Of a DNA stretch of 6,333 nucleotides, positions 1-6,073 are shown piece by piece (position 1 is the first letter of the stretch; each line of letters starts with the position of its first letter). The DNA comes from Oxalobacteraceae bacterium UBA5157 (GTDB lineage: Bacteria; Pseudomonadota; Gammaproteobacteria; Burkholderiales; Burkholderiaceae_D): positions 1 through 6,333 of the forward strand of contig DHXL01000042.1 in assembly GCA_002415335.1 (NCBI GenBank). Direction: 5' to 3'. A program made the translations under genes and the position numbers. The notes under the pieces are model-generated. The model had not been told where the DNA came from. It saw nothing but the letters and a program-made list of their open reading frames with translations, and searched no databases.

Positions 1-357
1 GGGATATTTTTCGGCGACAACCATCAGGCGCGACAGCGCGGACGACAATTGGCCCTGCACTTGCTGGAATTTCTTGAAGGCTTCCGGATCGTTCAAGACT
101 TCCGGCGTGATCTGGAAACTGGTGGCGGAAGCGCGCGCCTTGGTGACGGCTTCCAGCGTTTCTCTTTCATGCGAAGCATAGCCTTTGACCGTATTGACGA
201 GATTCGGAATCAAGTCGGCGCGACGCTGGTATTGGTTGACGACCTCGCCCCATGCACCCTTGATCGCCTCATCCTTGTTCTGGAACTCGTTGTAGCCGCA
301 GGCGGAGAGGTTGGAAGCCAAGACAGCGATCGCGAGCCATTTCAGGTATCTGTTCAT
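1..357 (-). CDS. lemA: LemA family lipoprotein, N-terminal part (cut by window edge)
   Basis: The minus strand reads 119 codons from an ATG at 357-355 to the window edge with no stop, so the C-terminus is missing; LemA proteins are usually about 180-200 residues. The N-terminus is a short lipoprotein signal: basic MNRYLK, a hydrophobic stretch, then a lipobox LSAC with the acceptor cysteine at residue 20. The mature part has LemA-family features: WGEVVNQYQRRADLIPNLV (residues about 36-54), then VKGYASHE and a helical, glutamine-rich stretch ending in LMVVAEKYP. A purine-rich Shine-Dalgarno (AAAGGGAA on the minus strand) precedes the ATG. LemA proteins are membrane-anchored helical-bundle proteins of poorly defined role, often next to TPM-domain genes; whether such a neighbour exists lies outside the window. 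The family call is secure, the function is not. Confidence 0.93.
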   Translation of the reverse strand, partial: MNRYLKWLAIAVLASNLSACGYNEFQNKDEAIKGAWGEVVNQYQRRADLIPNLVNTVKGYASHERETLEAVTKARASATSFQITPEVLNDPEAFKKFQQVQGQLSSALSRLMVVAEKYP

Positions 358-395
358 TCCGGTTCCCTTTAAGAATTGTTTGATTGTTATTGTCA

Positions 396-426
396 ATTAT
401 ATGCGGGCGTTTCCGCGCGGTTTCAA
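396..426 (-). promoter_or_regulatory. Candidate sigma70 promoter for lemA
   Basis: On the minus strand a perfect TATAAT lies at 401-396, preceded by TTGAAA at 426-421 (five of six consensus bases) with a 19-base spacer, slightly longer than ideal. Transcription would begin about 30 bases before the lemA ATG at 357. The -10 hexamer overlaps the TAA stop of the upstream permease gene. A TTGACA at 396-391 could be an alternative -35 paired with a poor TCTTAA at 374-369. This is pattern matching only, but it suggests lemA does not depend on read-through from the permease gene. Confidence 0.45.
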
Positions 427-1282
427 TAAGACGGTACTCATTGCCGCCAGAACCAGCAGCATGGCCGCGTAATCAGGCCAGTGCGGCGTTTCGCCCAGCA
501 TCCAGGCGCCGGAAAATACGCCGAGAATCGGGATCATCATTACCGACAGGCTCGATGCGACCGGCGGCAGCGTGCGTGCCAGCCGGAACCACACCACGTG
601 CGCAAAGCCGAAGATGACGACGGCGTTATACACGATGGCGCCCCACTCGGCATGGGTAGGCAGGCGCCATGCCGCGTGTTCGAAAACGATCGCCGCCGTG
701 CCCAGCAGCAGCGTGGTCAGCGCCAGCATCCAGAACGTGAGGGCGATGGTCGCTATAGGCAACTGCGAGCGCCTCATGGCGACCGTGCCATAGCCCCAGC
801 CGGCAGCGCCGACCAGGACCAGCAGGCTGCCGAGCGGCTGGCCGCGCAAGGTCGCAAATTCACTCGATAGCAATAGCAATGCGCCGGCCAACGCGAAGCC
901 TACCCCGAGCCACGCGATGCGCGTCACCCGCTCGCCAAAGAATATCAATCCGCACAGTACCGCCCACACCGGCATGGTATAGCCAAGTATCGCGGCGCGC
1001 CCCGATGACAGCAATTTTACGCCGAGAATCACGCAAACATGCCAGATCAACATGTTGGAGACGGTCAGCCGCGCGATCGCGCGCATGTGGCAAGGCGCAA
1101 TCGTCAGCGCCACGCGTTGCGCGCGCGGCCAGCCAAATTACGGGCAAGTCGCCCAGCATGCACAGCGCGCGAAAAGTCAGCGGTGGAAAATCGCGCACGC
1201 CAATTTTCATGATGGGCCAGTTGATGCCCCACGCCAGCGTCAGCAGAATAAGGAGAATCCAGTCTCTTCGGGAAAGTGCCAT
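397..1282 (-). pseudogene. EamA/DMT family permease, reading frame broken by one frameshift
   Basis: Two overlapping minus-strand frames join into one transporter of the drug/metabolite (10-TMS, two EamA domains) family. The first starts at ATG 1282-1280 (MALSRRDWILL) and gives the first transmembrane helix and WGINWPIMKIGVRDFPPLTFRAL. After about residue 57 (near 1112) it turns into non-family sequence. The second frame then continues, from a GTG at 1113, with NMLIWHVCVILGVKLLSSG, GYTMPVWAVL and FFGERV (end of the first EamA domain) and PPVASSLSVMMIPILGVF and LGETP (second domain), to TAA at 399-397. The span is 886 bases, that is 295 codons including the stop plus one base, so one surplus base explains the break. 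It falls in a run of GC repeats (about 1112-1135), where a sequencing error is also plausible. Substrate unknown; such carriers are inner-membrane exporters or importers of metabolites. No clear Shine-Dalgarno precedes the ATG; an in-frame ATG at 1297 is possible. Family call is strong; true pseudogene versus error is undecided. Confidence 0.85.
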
Positions 1283-1304
1283 GTGAAACCATACCATGGC
1301 AAGT

Positions 1305-1310
1305 TACAAT
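1305..1310 (+). promoter_or_regulatory. Possible -10 element for pyrF
   Basis: TACAAT (five of six consensus bases) lies 28 bases before the pyrF ATG in the 56-base divergent gap. No good -35 hexamer is present at the right distance, so this is only a weak candidate. Confidence 0.25.
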
Positions 1311-1338
1311 GTGCGTGATTGACCAAAAGGGAGTAGCC

Positions 1339-2160
1339 ATGACCTTCACCGAAAAGTTATCAGCGGCCTGGAAGACGCACGATTCGCTGCTGTGCGTGGG
1401 ACTTGACCCTGACTTGGTCAAGATTCCCGAGGAGCTGCAGGAACAGCCGGATGCAATCTTTGCATTTTGCAAGGAAATCGTTGACGCCACCGCCGAGTTC
1501 GCCTGCGCATTCAAGCCGCAAATCGCGTATTTTTCCGCGCTCGGCGCCGAAGATCAGCTCGGTGCGATCTGCGCCTACATACGCGAGCAACATCCGCATC
1601 TGCCGATCATTCTCGACGCCAAGCGCGGCGACATCGGCGCCACCGCCGAGCAGTATGCGCGCGAGGCGTTCGAGCGCTACGGCGCGGATGCGGTAACGGT
1701 CAATCCCTACATGGGTTTCGATTCGATCGCACCGTACCTGGAGTGGAAAGGCCGTGGCGTTATCGTGCTGTGCCGCACCTCCAATCCGGGCGGTTCGGAT
1801 TTGCAATTCCTGATGGTCGACGGCAAGCCGCTGTATCAGCACGTCGCGCAAATGGTCGCTGAAAAATGGAACAGGAACGGCCAGTGCGGACTGGTGGTCG
1901 GCGCAACTTTCCCGGCCGAGCTGGCCGAAGTGCGCAAAATTGTAGGCAATATGCCGCTGTTGGTGCCCGGAATCGGCGCGCAGGGCGGCGACGTGCAAGC
2001 GAGCGTGGAAGCGGGCCAGACCGAGGATGGTTTTGGCATGATGATCAATTCGTCGCGTGCAATCTTGTACGCGAAGGCAAGAAACGGCGAAGATTTTTCG
2101 CAGGCCGCGCGGCGCGTCGCCATGGATACGCGCGACGCGATTAACAGCTACAGAAACTAG
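1339..2160 (+). CDS. pyrF: Orotidine-5'-phosphate decarboxylase (group 2)
   Basis: This 273-residue cytoplasmic enzyme decarboxylates orotidine 5'-phosphate to UMP, the last step of de novo pyrimidine synthesis. The ATG at 1339 is chosen because AAAGGGAG (1326-1333) lies six bases upstream and the protein then begins MTFTEKLSAAW as the family does; the frame stays open upstream to 1276 but that part is not family-like. Visible motifs: LCVGLDPD (18-25), FKPQIAYF (58-65), the catalytic LDAKRGDIG (92-100, with Asp93, Lys95 and Asp98), VNPYMG (121-126), CRTSNPG (145-151), the phosphate-binding VPGIGAQGGD (209-218) and the late SSR (238-240). Length and the PYMGFDS/CRTSNPG signatures match the longer group-2 enzymes rather than the roughly 230-245 residue E. 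coli type. All expected active-site motifs are intact. It is divergent from the broken permease gene and is not in an obvious pyrimidine operon. Confidence 0.97.
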   Translation: MTFTEKLSAAWKTHDSLLCVGLDPDLVKIPEELQEQPDAIFAFCKEIVDATAEFACAFKPQIAYFSALGAEDQLGAICAYIREQHPHLPIILDAKRGDIGATAEQYAREAFERYGADAVTVNPYMGFDSIAPYLEWKGRGVIVLCRTSNPGGSDLQFLMVDGKPLYQHVAQMVAEKWNRNGQCGLVVGATFPAELAEVRKIVGNMPLLVPGIGAQGGDVQASVEAGQTEDGFGMMINSSRAILYAKARNGEDFSQAARRVAMDTRDAINSYRN

Positions 2161-2161
2161 C

Positions 2162-2180
2162 GCAGGACAAGGGTTCCTGC
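2162..2180 (+). terminator. Small hairpin directly after pyrF stop, weak terminator candidate
   Basis: GCAGGA (2162-2167) and TCCTGC (2175-2180) can form a six-pair stem with a seven-base loop, beginning one base after the pyrF TAG. No T-run follows, so it is not a classical intrinsic terminator; it may instead stabilise the transcript 3' end or mean nothing. Confidence 0.25.
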
Positions 2181-2420
2181 ATGGGCGAATGGAGCGTGCG
2201 GCTGGCCGACAGCACGCTCACCATGGACCGGCGCCGCGTGACCTGGCCGGACTCGGACTCGATCTGGCCGACGCAGCGACCGCGACCGTTACGCCGAGCT
2301 TGGCCGCGAGCTGCGCTCGCGATCCCGGCGTTCTACGCGATAGCGGCCAAGCTCGCGCGTGTCCGTGGTCTCGATCCGGGCCACCCGCGCAATCTCAGCA
2401 AATTGACGAAAACAAGCTAG
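2181..2420 (+). pseudogene. Probable 3' remnant of a SIS-domain sugar-phosphate isomerase/deaminase gene
   Basis: The frame ending in TAG at 2418-2420 codes for a stretch that looks like the extreme C-terminus of SIS-domain sugar isomerases of the AgaS/GlmS-isomerase/glucosamine-6-phosphate deaminase type: IPAFYAIAAKLARVRGLDP followed by HPRNLSKLTKT, where the family commonly ends IQAFY..A..LA.ARGLDPD.PR.L.KVT.T. The recognisable part is only about 2301-2420 (last 39 codons). The codons before it (from ATG 2181) do not look like the family, and the two SIS sugar-phosphate binding domains, about 300 residues, are absent. I therefore read it as a decayed or deleted gene, not as a working 79-residue protein. 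It lies 45 bases before nagZ on the same strand, as expected for a former amino-sugar operon. The remaining region 2161-2300 holds nothing else I can identify. The resemblance is from memory of the family, not from a search. Confidence 0.6.
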
Positions 2421-2434
2421 CGAACGGACAACCG

Positions 2435-2450
2435 CATCGATAGCTCGATG
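2435..2450 (+). repeat. Inverted repeat upstream of nagZ
   Basis: CATCGA (2435-2440) and TCGATG (2445-2450) form a six-pair inverted repeat with a TAGC loop, ending four bases before the nagZ Shine-Dalgarno. It also contains the rejected upstream ATG at 2448. It could be a small mRNA hairpin or an operator half-site pair; short repeats of this size also occur by chance. Confidence 0.3.
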
Positions 2451-2454
2451 ACCC

Positions 2455-2459
2455 AGGAG
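2455..2459 (+). promoter_or_regulatory. Ribosome binding site that fixes the nagZ start
   Basis: AGGAG lies six bases before the ATG at 2466. It sits inside the extended frame from ATG 2448, so it argues for 2466 as the true start; nothing like it precedes 2448. Confidence 0.75.
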
Positions 2460-2465
2460 AACGAC

Positions 2466-3944
2466 ATGAATGCACGTCAACTTGCCGGCCAACTAGTCAT
2501 GATCCGCGTGCCGGGCACCGAACTCTATGCCGACATGGAAAAGTATTTGCGTGACAACCACATCCGCGCGATCTGCCTGTTCCGCCAGAACATGGTCGAC
2601 GCCGCGCAGCTAGCGCGATTCACCACGGCATTGCGGCTCGCGATGGGGCCGAATTCCTTGATCGCGCTCGATCAGGAGGGCGGCGCAGTGGTGCGTACGA
2701 CCTGGCTGCCGGCGCCGCCGGCAGCAATGGGGCTCGGCGCCACGGACGATGCGGTGCTCTGCTTCTCGGTCGGTGCTGCGGTCGCGCGCGGCGTGAAAGC
2801 GCTCGGCTTCAACTGGAACTTCGCGCCGGTGCTGGATATCAACAACAACCCGAATAATCCGGTCATCGCCGAGCGGTCGTTCGGCGCCGACCCGCGGCGC
2901 GCAACCGCGTTGGCGCTGGCATGGATGGACGGCAGCCTGAGCGAAGGCGTCGCGTGCTGCGTCAAGCACTTCCCCGGCCACGGCGACACGCACATCGATT
3001 CGCATCGCGATCTGCCGACCGTCGACAAGCCGCTGGCGGCGCTGGAAGCGCTCGAACTCGCGCCGTTCCGTACCGCGGCCCACGCACCGGCGATGATGAC
3101 TGCGCACATCGTGTATCCGGCGCTGGACCCGGACCGTCCGGCCACGCTGTCGCGCCGCATCCTGACCGGCCTGTTGCGCGAGCAGTGGGGCTATCGCGGC
3201 GTCGTCATCACGGATGGCCTGGACATGCGTGCGATTGCCGGGCACTACGGCGCCGGCAATGCGGCGGTCATGGCGCTGACGGCCGGCGCCGACATGGTGA
3301 TGGCGCTCGGTACGCGGGAGACGCAGCAAGAGACGCTCGATGCGCTGGCCGGCGCCATCGATAGCGGGCAGGTTACGGCGGCAGATATCGCGGCCCGCCT
3401 GCAACGGCTGGATCGCCTGGCGCAAGACTATCCGTGCAGCACCGCGCGCTATACGCTCGACACGGAAGACCGGGTTCTGATGGCCGAGGCCTGGAGCCGC
3501 GGCTTGACCGCCTACCGCAATCCGCAGCGGCCGGCGATCGGTGCCAAAGTGCGGCTGGTGGTGCGCCAGGACGCGGTCAGCGACGGCGTGGCGGAAGCCG
3601 GCGTGCCGGCGCAGCAGCTGTCCGATTGGCTGGCGCATTATTATGAGGTCGTTACCGTCACGTTCGCCGACGCCGAGTCGTTCGATTGGGCGGCCTTGCC
3701 GCAGGACGGCCGCGTGCTGATTCTGGCATCGACTTCGCGTTTGCGCTATGGCCCGCTGGCACGCGCCACGTGGCGGCCCGACCTGCATCTGGCGCTGTGG
3801 AGCCCGTTTCAGGCGCTCGACATCGACGCCCCCGCGCTCATCACTTACGGCTTTGCCGAGCCGGCCCTGAAGGCGGTGACGGCCTGGTTGATTGGCGAGC
3901 TGGAAGCGACCGGGCGCTGTCCGGTTGAAGGCTTCGCAGCCTGA
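2466..3944 (+). CDS. nagZ: Beta-N-acetylhexosaminidase, glycoside hydrolase family 3 (NagZ type)
   Basis: A 492-residue cytoplasmic protein with no signal peptide. NagZ enzymes remove N-acetylglucosamine from anhydromuropeptides or chitobiose-like sugars, in cell-wall recycling. The family 3 TIM barrel covers about residues 1-320: GQLVMIRVPG at the N-terminus, DQEGG (69-73), FAPVLDI (119-125), ERSFG (136-140), the diagnostic KHFPGHGDTHIDSH (167-180, with the general acid/base His176) and VVITDGLDM (246-254), where Asp250 aligns with the nucleophile. E. coli NagZ has SDDL where this protein has TDGL. E. coli NagZ is about 341 residues; here roughly 150 extra residues follow, including LVVRQD, RVLILAS, ALITYGF and a final TGRCPVEGF, resembling a second GH3 alpha/beta domain as in longer two-domain relatives. 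Start 2466 is supported by AGGAG at 2455-2459. It follows a putative sugar isomerase remnant and precedes a sugar epimerase gene. Family call firm; exact substrate inferred. Confidence 0.93.
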   Translation: MNARQLAGQLVMIRVPGTELYADMEKYLRDNHIRAICLFRQNMVDAAQLARFTTALRLAMGPNSLIALDQEGGAVVRTTWLPAPPAAMGLGATDDAVLCFSVGAAVARGVKALGFNWNFAPVLDINNNPNNPVIAERSFGADPRRATALALAWMDGSLSEGVACCVKHFPGHGDTHIDSHRDLPTVDKPLAALEALELAPFRTAAHAPAMMTAHIVYPALDPDRPATLSRRILTGLLREQWGYRGVVITDGLDMRAIAGHYGAGNAAVMALTAGADMVMALGTRETQQETLDALAGAIDSGQVTAADIAARLQRLDRLAQDYPCSTARYTLDTEDRVLMAEAWSRGLTAYRNPQRPAIGAKVRLVVRQDAVSDGVAEAGVPAQQLSDWLAHYYEVVTVTFADAESFDWAALPQDGRVLILASTSRLRYGPLARATWRPDLHLALWSPFQALDIDAPALITYGFAEPALKAVTAWLIGELEATGRCPVEGFAA

Positions 3945-4015
3945 TCCATCGCGGTGTGACGCGCGCAAACGAATATCGCCCGCGTGGCATAAATCCCGGC
4001 TTCAGCAAGAGCACA

Positions 4016-4029
4016 CCAGAAATTTCTGG
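4016..4029 (+). repeat. Perfect 14-base palindrome next to the epimerase start codon
   Basis: CCAGAAATTTCTGG equals its own reverse complement and ends two bases before the ATG at 4032, in the place where a Shine-Dalgarno would sit. It may be an operator for a dimeric repressor or a chance palindrome. With no loop it is unlikely to act as an RNA hairpin. Confidence 0.4.
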
Positions 4030-4031
4030 AA

Positions 4032-4922
4032 ATGGACACGACGATTATTTCACTGGAGTCCGACCACCAGCGCCTGCAACTGGTGCCCGCCTTGGGCGGC
4101 GGCATCGCCGCATGGGATTGGAACGCTGCAGGCAACTGGATACCGATTTTCCGGCCCTGGGATCGGCTGACGAGCGATCGCTTCTCGCTCGCCTGTTTTC
4201 CGCTCGTGCCGTGGTCGAATCGGATTACGCAAGGCGGCTTCGAACAGGATGGCATGTTCTATCCGATTCGGCCGAACCGGAGCGGCGAGCGCTATCCGAT
4301 CCACGGTGACGGCTGGCTGCAATCGTGGCGCACCGTTGAATGCATGGAATCGCGCGTGCGGCTCGCGCTGGAGTCGCATGCGTTTGACGGCAATCCCTAT
4401 CATTACGTCAGCACCCAGACCTTTACACTGCTGCCGGCCGGCTTCGAGATCGTGCTGGAGGTGACGCATCTGGGCGACAAGCCGCTGCCTTACGGCTTGG
4501 GCTTGCATCCGTATTTTGCGCGCAATGCGGCGACCCGCCTTTGCTGGAAAACCAGCGGCGTGTGGTTATCCGGCGGCGACCCGATTCCGATCATGCACTC
4601 GCCGGATTTTCCGCTCGGCTGGGACTACAACACGCGGTCCGCACTGGACGGCCCACTGATCGATAACTGCTTCACCGGCTGGGACGGGACAGCCAGCATC
4701 GCCTACCCAGATCGCAGCCTCGCGGTCACGATGGCGGCTACGGACTGTAACGGTTACGGCTTGTTGTATCGACCGCCCGATCTACCCTATTTTTGCCTGG
4801 AGCCGGTTACCCATCCGATCGACGCATTCCACCTGCCCGAGCGCCCGGGTTTGGCCGTCCTGGCGTCAGGCCAGAGCTTGACCCTGACCACGACATTCTT
4901 GGTCGATCAAATTCAGGATTGA
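4032..4922 (+). CDS. Aldose 1-epimerase (mutarotase) family protein
   Basis: This 296-residue protein has the sequence order of the galactose-mutarotase-like fold, whose members interconvert alpha and beta anomers of sugars or sugar phosphates. Seen: LVPALGGGIAAWDW (17-30) at the N-terminus, FPLVPWSNRI (56-65) with the substrate-binding Asn-Arg pair (63-64), IHGDGW (90-95) with His91 matching the first conserved His, YGLGLHPYF (154-162) with His159 matching the catalytic acid His, and FCLEPVTHPIDAFH (254-267) with Glu257 in the position of the catalytic base. All key residues are present, so it should be active. No signal peptide is visible. Its ATG has no good Shine-Dalgarno; a palindrome occupies that position. 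The gap after nagZ is 87 bases with no clear terminator, so co-transcription with nagZ is possible. Whether it acts on galactose, glucose or amino sugars cannot be read from the sequence, so no gene symbol is given. Confidence 0.92.
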   Translation: MDTTIISLESDHQRLQLVPALGGGIAAWDWNAAGNWIPIFRPWDRLTSDRFSLACFPLVPWSNRITQGGFEQDGMFYPIRPNRSGERYPIHGDGWLQSWRTVECMESRVRLALESHAFDGNPYHYVSTQTFTLLPAGFEIVLEVTHLGDKPLPYGLGLHPYFARNAATRLCWKTSGVWLSGGDPIPIMHSPDFPLGWDYNTRSALDGPLIDNCFTGWDGTASIAYPDRSLAVTMAATDCNGYGLLYRPPDLPYFCLEPVTHPIDAFHLPERPGLAVLASGQSLTLTTTFLVDQIQD

Positions 4923-4974
4923 ACACTATCTATCAATTCGCTATCCGCTGATTGCCAAGCGCCGTCACGCAAGA

Positions 4975-5883
4975 TCAATGCTGCTGGAACGATGCCATGA
5001 TTTGGCCGCGCAGCCACCGGTTTGACGGATCGTTCTCGCTGCTCGCGTGCCAGTAAAGATACAGATCGGGGGCCCTGACTTCGGCCGGAAACGGGATCAA
5101 CTGATTGCCGAGCGGCTCATTGATGGCGCGCGCGTAATGCTCCGGCATGGTTACGATCAAGTCGGAGTTGCTGGCGACTTTGCAGGCGGTCAGATACAGC
5201 TGACAGCGCAGCTTGATCCGGCGCTCAAATCCCAGTTGCGCCAAGGCCAGGTCTTCCAGTGCCGGGCCGATCTTGCGTGAACTGACCAGTATGTGATCTT
5301 GCTCCAGATAGGTGGCGAGCGTAATCGCGCCATCGATTGCAGGATGTGCGCGGCGCGCGACGATCACCATCGGGCCGCCGGCCAGGAACTCGTGATGGAT
5401 ATTGTGAGTCAGCGGCAGCAGCACGTCGACCGCCGCCGCCAGCGTTCCCATCGTGAGTTGCATCTGGAAATCGGCACGATTGTGGTGGACCGAAGAGATC
5501 GTCACATGCAGCGCGGCATCCTTGATGCGCTCCATCAAGTTCGGTATCGCGAGCGGTTCGACCATGTGACGCAGTCCGATCTTGAACTCGCGCCGCGAGG
5601 TTTGCGGATCGAACTCGGCCAACTGGTTCAGCGAATCCTCGATCTCGCGCAGTGCTCGCCGCACCGGGCCGATCAATTCATGCGCCAATGGCGTCGGCGT
5701 CATCACGTTCCCTTCGCGCACAAAAAGCGGATCGCCCACCAGCGCGCGCAAGCGTCCCAGTGCATGGCTGACGGCCGGCTGCGTCAGTTTGAGCGCATCG
5801 CTGGCGCGCGTGATGCCGCGCTCCGTGTAGATTGCCTCAAAGACGACAAAGAGATTGAGGTTGATGCGGCTGATGTTGACCAT
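4975..5883 (-). CDS. LysR-type transcriptional regulator
   Basis: A 302-residue DNA-binding regulator of normal LysR length. The N-terminal winged helix-turn-helix runs over about residues 6-65: INLNLFVVFEAIYTERGIT, then ASDALKLTQPAVSHALGRLR (recognition helix around 34-46) and DPLFVREGNVMTPTPLA. A linker helix follows to about residue 90, then the periplasmic-binding-protein-like effector domain (about 98-300), for example REFKIGLRHMVEPLAIPNLM and ALEDLALAQLGFERR. ATG 5883-5881 is the only sensible start, although its Shine-Dalgarno is poor; the stop is TGA at 4977-4975. It converges on the epimerase gene with 52 bases between the stop codons and no clear terminator hairpin there. It is divergent from the acyl-CoA dehydrogenase gene, the classical arrangement for a LysR regulator and its target, so control of that gene and of itself is a reasonable inference. 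The effector is unknown. Confidence 0.95.
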   Translation of the reverse strand: MVNISRINLNLFVVFEAIYTERGITRASDALKLTQPAVSHALGRLRALVGDPLFVREGNVMTPTPLAHELIGPVRRALREIEDSLNQLAEFDPQTSRREFKIGLRHMVEPLAIPNLMERIKDAALHVTISSVHHNRADFQMQLTMGTLAAAVDVLLPLTHNIHHEFLAGGPMVIVARRAHPAIDGAITLATYLEQDHILVSSRKIGPALEDLALAQLGFERRIKLRCQLYLTACKVASNSDLIVTMPEHYARAINEPLGNQLIPFPAEVRAPDLYLYWHASSENDPSNRWLRGQIMASFQQH

Positions 5884-5913
5884 CGGGCTGGAATCCGAAC
5901 ATTGGAATGTCTA

Positions 5914-5927
5914 TTGAGTAACTCTAA
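5914..5927. promoter_or_regulatory. Candidate LysR-type operator (T-N11-A box)
   Basis: The stretch 5913-5928 (ATTGAGTAACTCTAAT) contains the inner inverted repeat GAGT-A-ACTC and fits the T-N11-A rule in two registers (T5914/A5926 and T5915/A5927). It lies about 30 bases before the LysR start and 150 before the dehydrogenase start, in the AT-rich part of the divergent region, where autoregulatory boxes are usually found. The motif is loose, so support is moderate. Confidence 0.4.
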
Positions 5928-5947
5928 TTATTATGGACGATATCTGT

Positions 5948-6022
5948 ATGAATAGCATGCATGGCATCACTGAATACCGCGCATTGGTCAGACTGATCGC
6001 GCCCGGTTACCCTTGCCTCTGA
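5948..6022 (+). CDS. Possible 24-codon leader ORF (uncertain)
   Basis: An ATG at 5948 opens 24 codons (MNSMHGITEYRALVRLIAPG then YPCL) closed by TGA at 6020-6022. Only a weak GGA at 5935-5937 could serve as a ribosome binding site. It ends one base before a GC-rich stem-loop and about 50 bases before the dehydrogenase start, which resembles a leader-peptide layout. There is no run of a single regulatory amino acid. ORFs of this length are common by chance, so I regard it as a candidate only. Confidence 0.2.
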   Translation: MNSMHGITEYRALVRLIAPGYPCL

Positions 6023-6023
6023 T

Positions 6024-6047
6024 GCGACGGGCCTGCGCCCATGTCGC
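6024..6047 (+). promoter_or_regulatory. GC-rich stem-loop in the leader of the acyl-CoA dehydrogenase gene
   Basis: GCGAC-GGGC (6024-6032) pairs with GCCC (6037-6040) and GTCGC (6043-6047): nine pairs, a CTGC loop and a two-base AT bulge on the 3' side. No T-run follows, so it is not an intrinsic terminator. It ends 15 bases before the Shine-Dalgarno at 6062-6068 and could influence translation or RNA stability. Confidence 0.4.
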
Positions 6048-6073
6048 CGACCAGTGTGTTGAAAGGGAAAACC

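Noticed and set aside
481..870. 129-codon plus-strand open frame across the permease gene
   Set aside because: It is a mirror of the EamA coding sequence, with low-complexity Arg/Gln/Ala composition.
1276..1338. Upstream extension of pyrF from ATG 1276
   Set aside because: The extra 21 residues do not look like the family, the strong Shine-Dalgarno precedes 1339, and the extension would overlap the start of the divergent permease gene.
2057..2443. 128-codon plus-strand frame overlapping the pyrF end
   Set aside because: It starts inside pyrF in a different frame and has no family resemblance; the SIS-like tail is in another frame.
2448..2465. Earlier nagZ start at ATG 2448
   Set aside because: The AGGAG lies downstream of it, six bases before ATG 2466, and the six added residues are not needed for the fold.
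2610..3968. 452-codon open frame on the minus strand opposite nagZ
   Set aside because: It lies fully antisense to a clear family 3 hydrolase, is arginine/glutamine/histidine-rich and low in family-like motifs, as expected from the mirror of a GC-rich gene.
3945..4031. Terminator or promoter between nagZ and the epimerase gene
   Set aside because: Apart from the palindrome at 4016-4029, no stable hairpin with a T-run and no convincing -35/-10 pair could be seen.
4923..4974. Bidirectional terminator between the converging epimerase and LysR genes
   Set aside because: No inverted repeat with a convincing stem and no flanking A/T run was found in these 52 bases.
5293..5955. 220-codon open frame on the plus strand opposite the LysR gene
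   Set aside because: It is antisense to the regulator, has biased Arg/His/Gln composition and no recognisable motif; it is a coding shadow.
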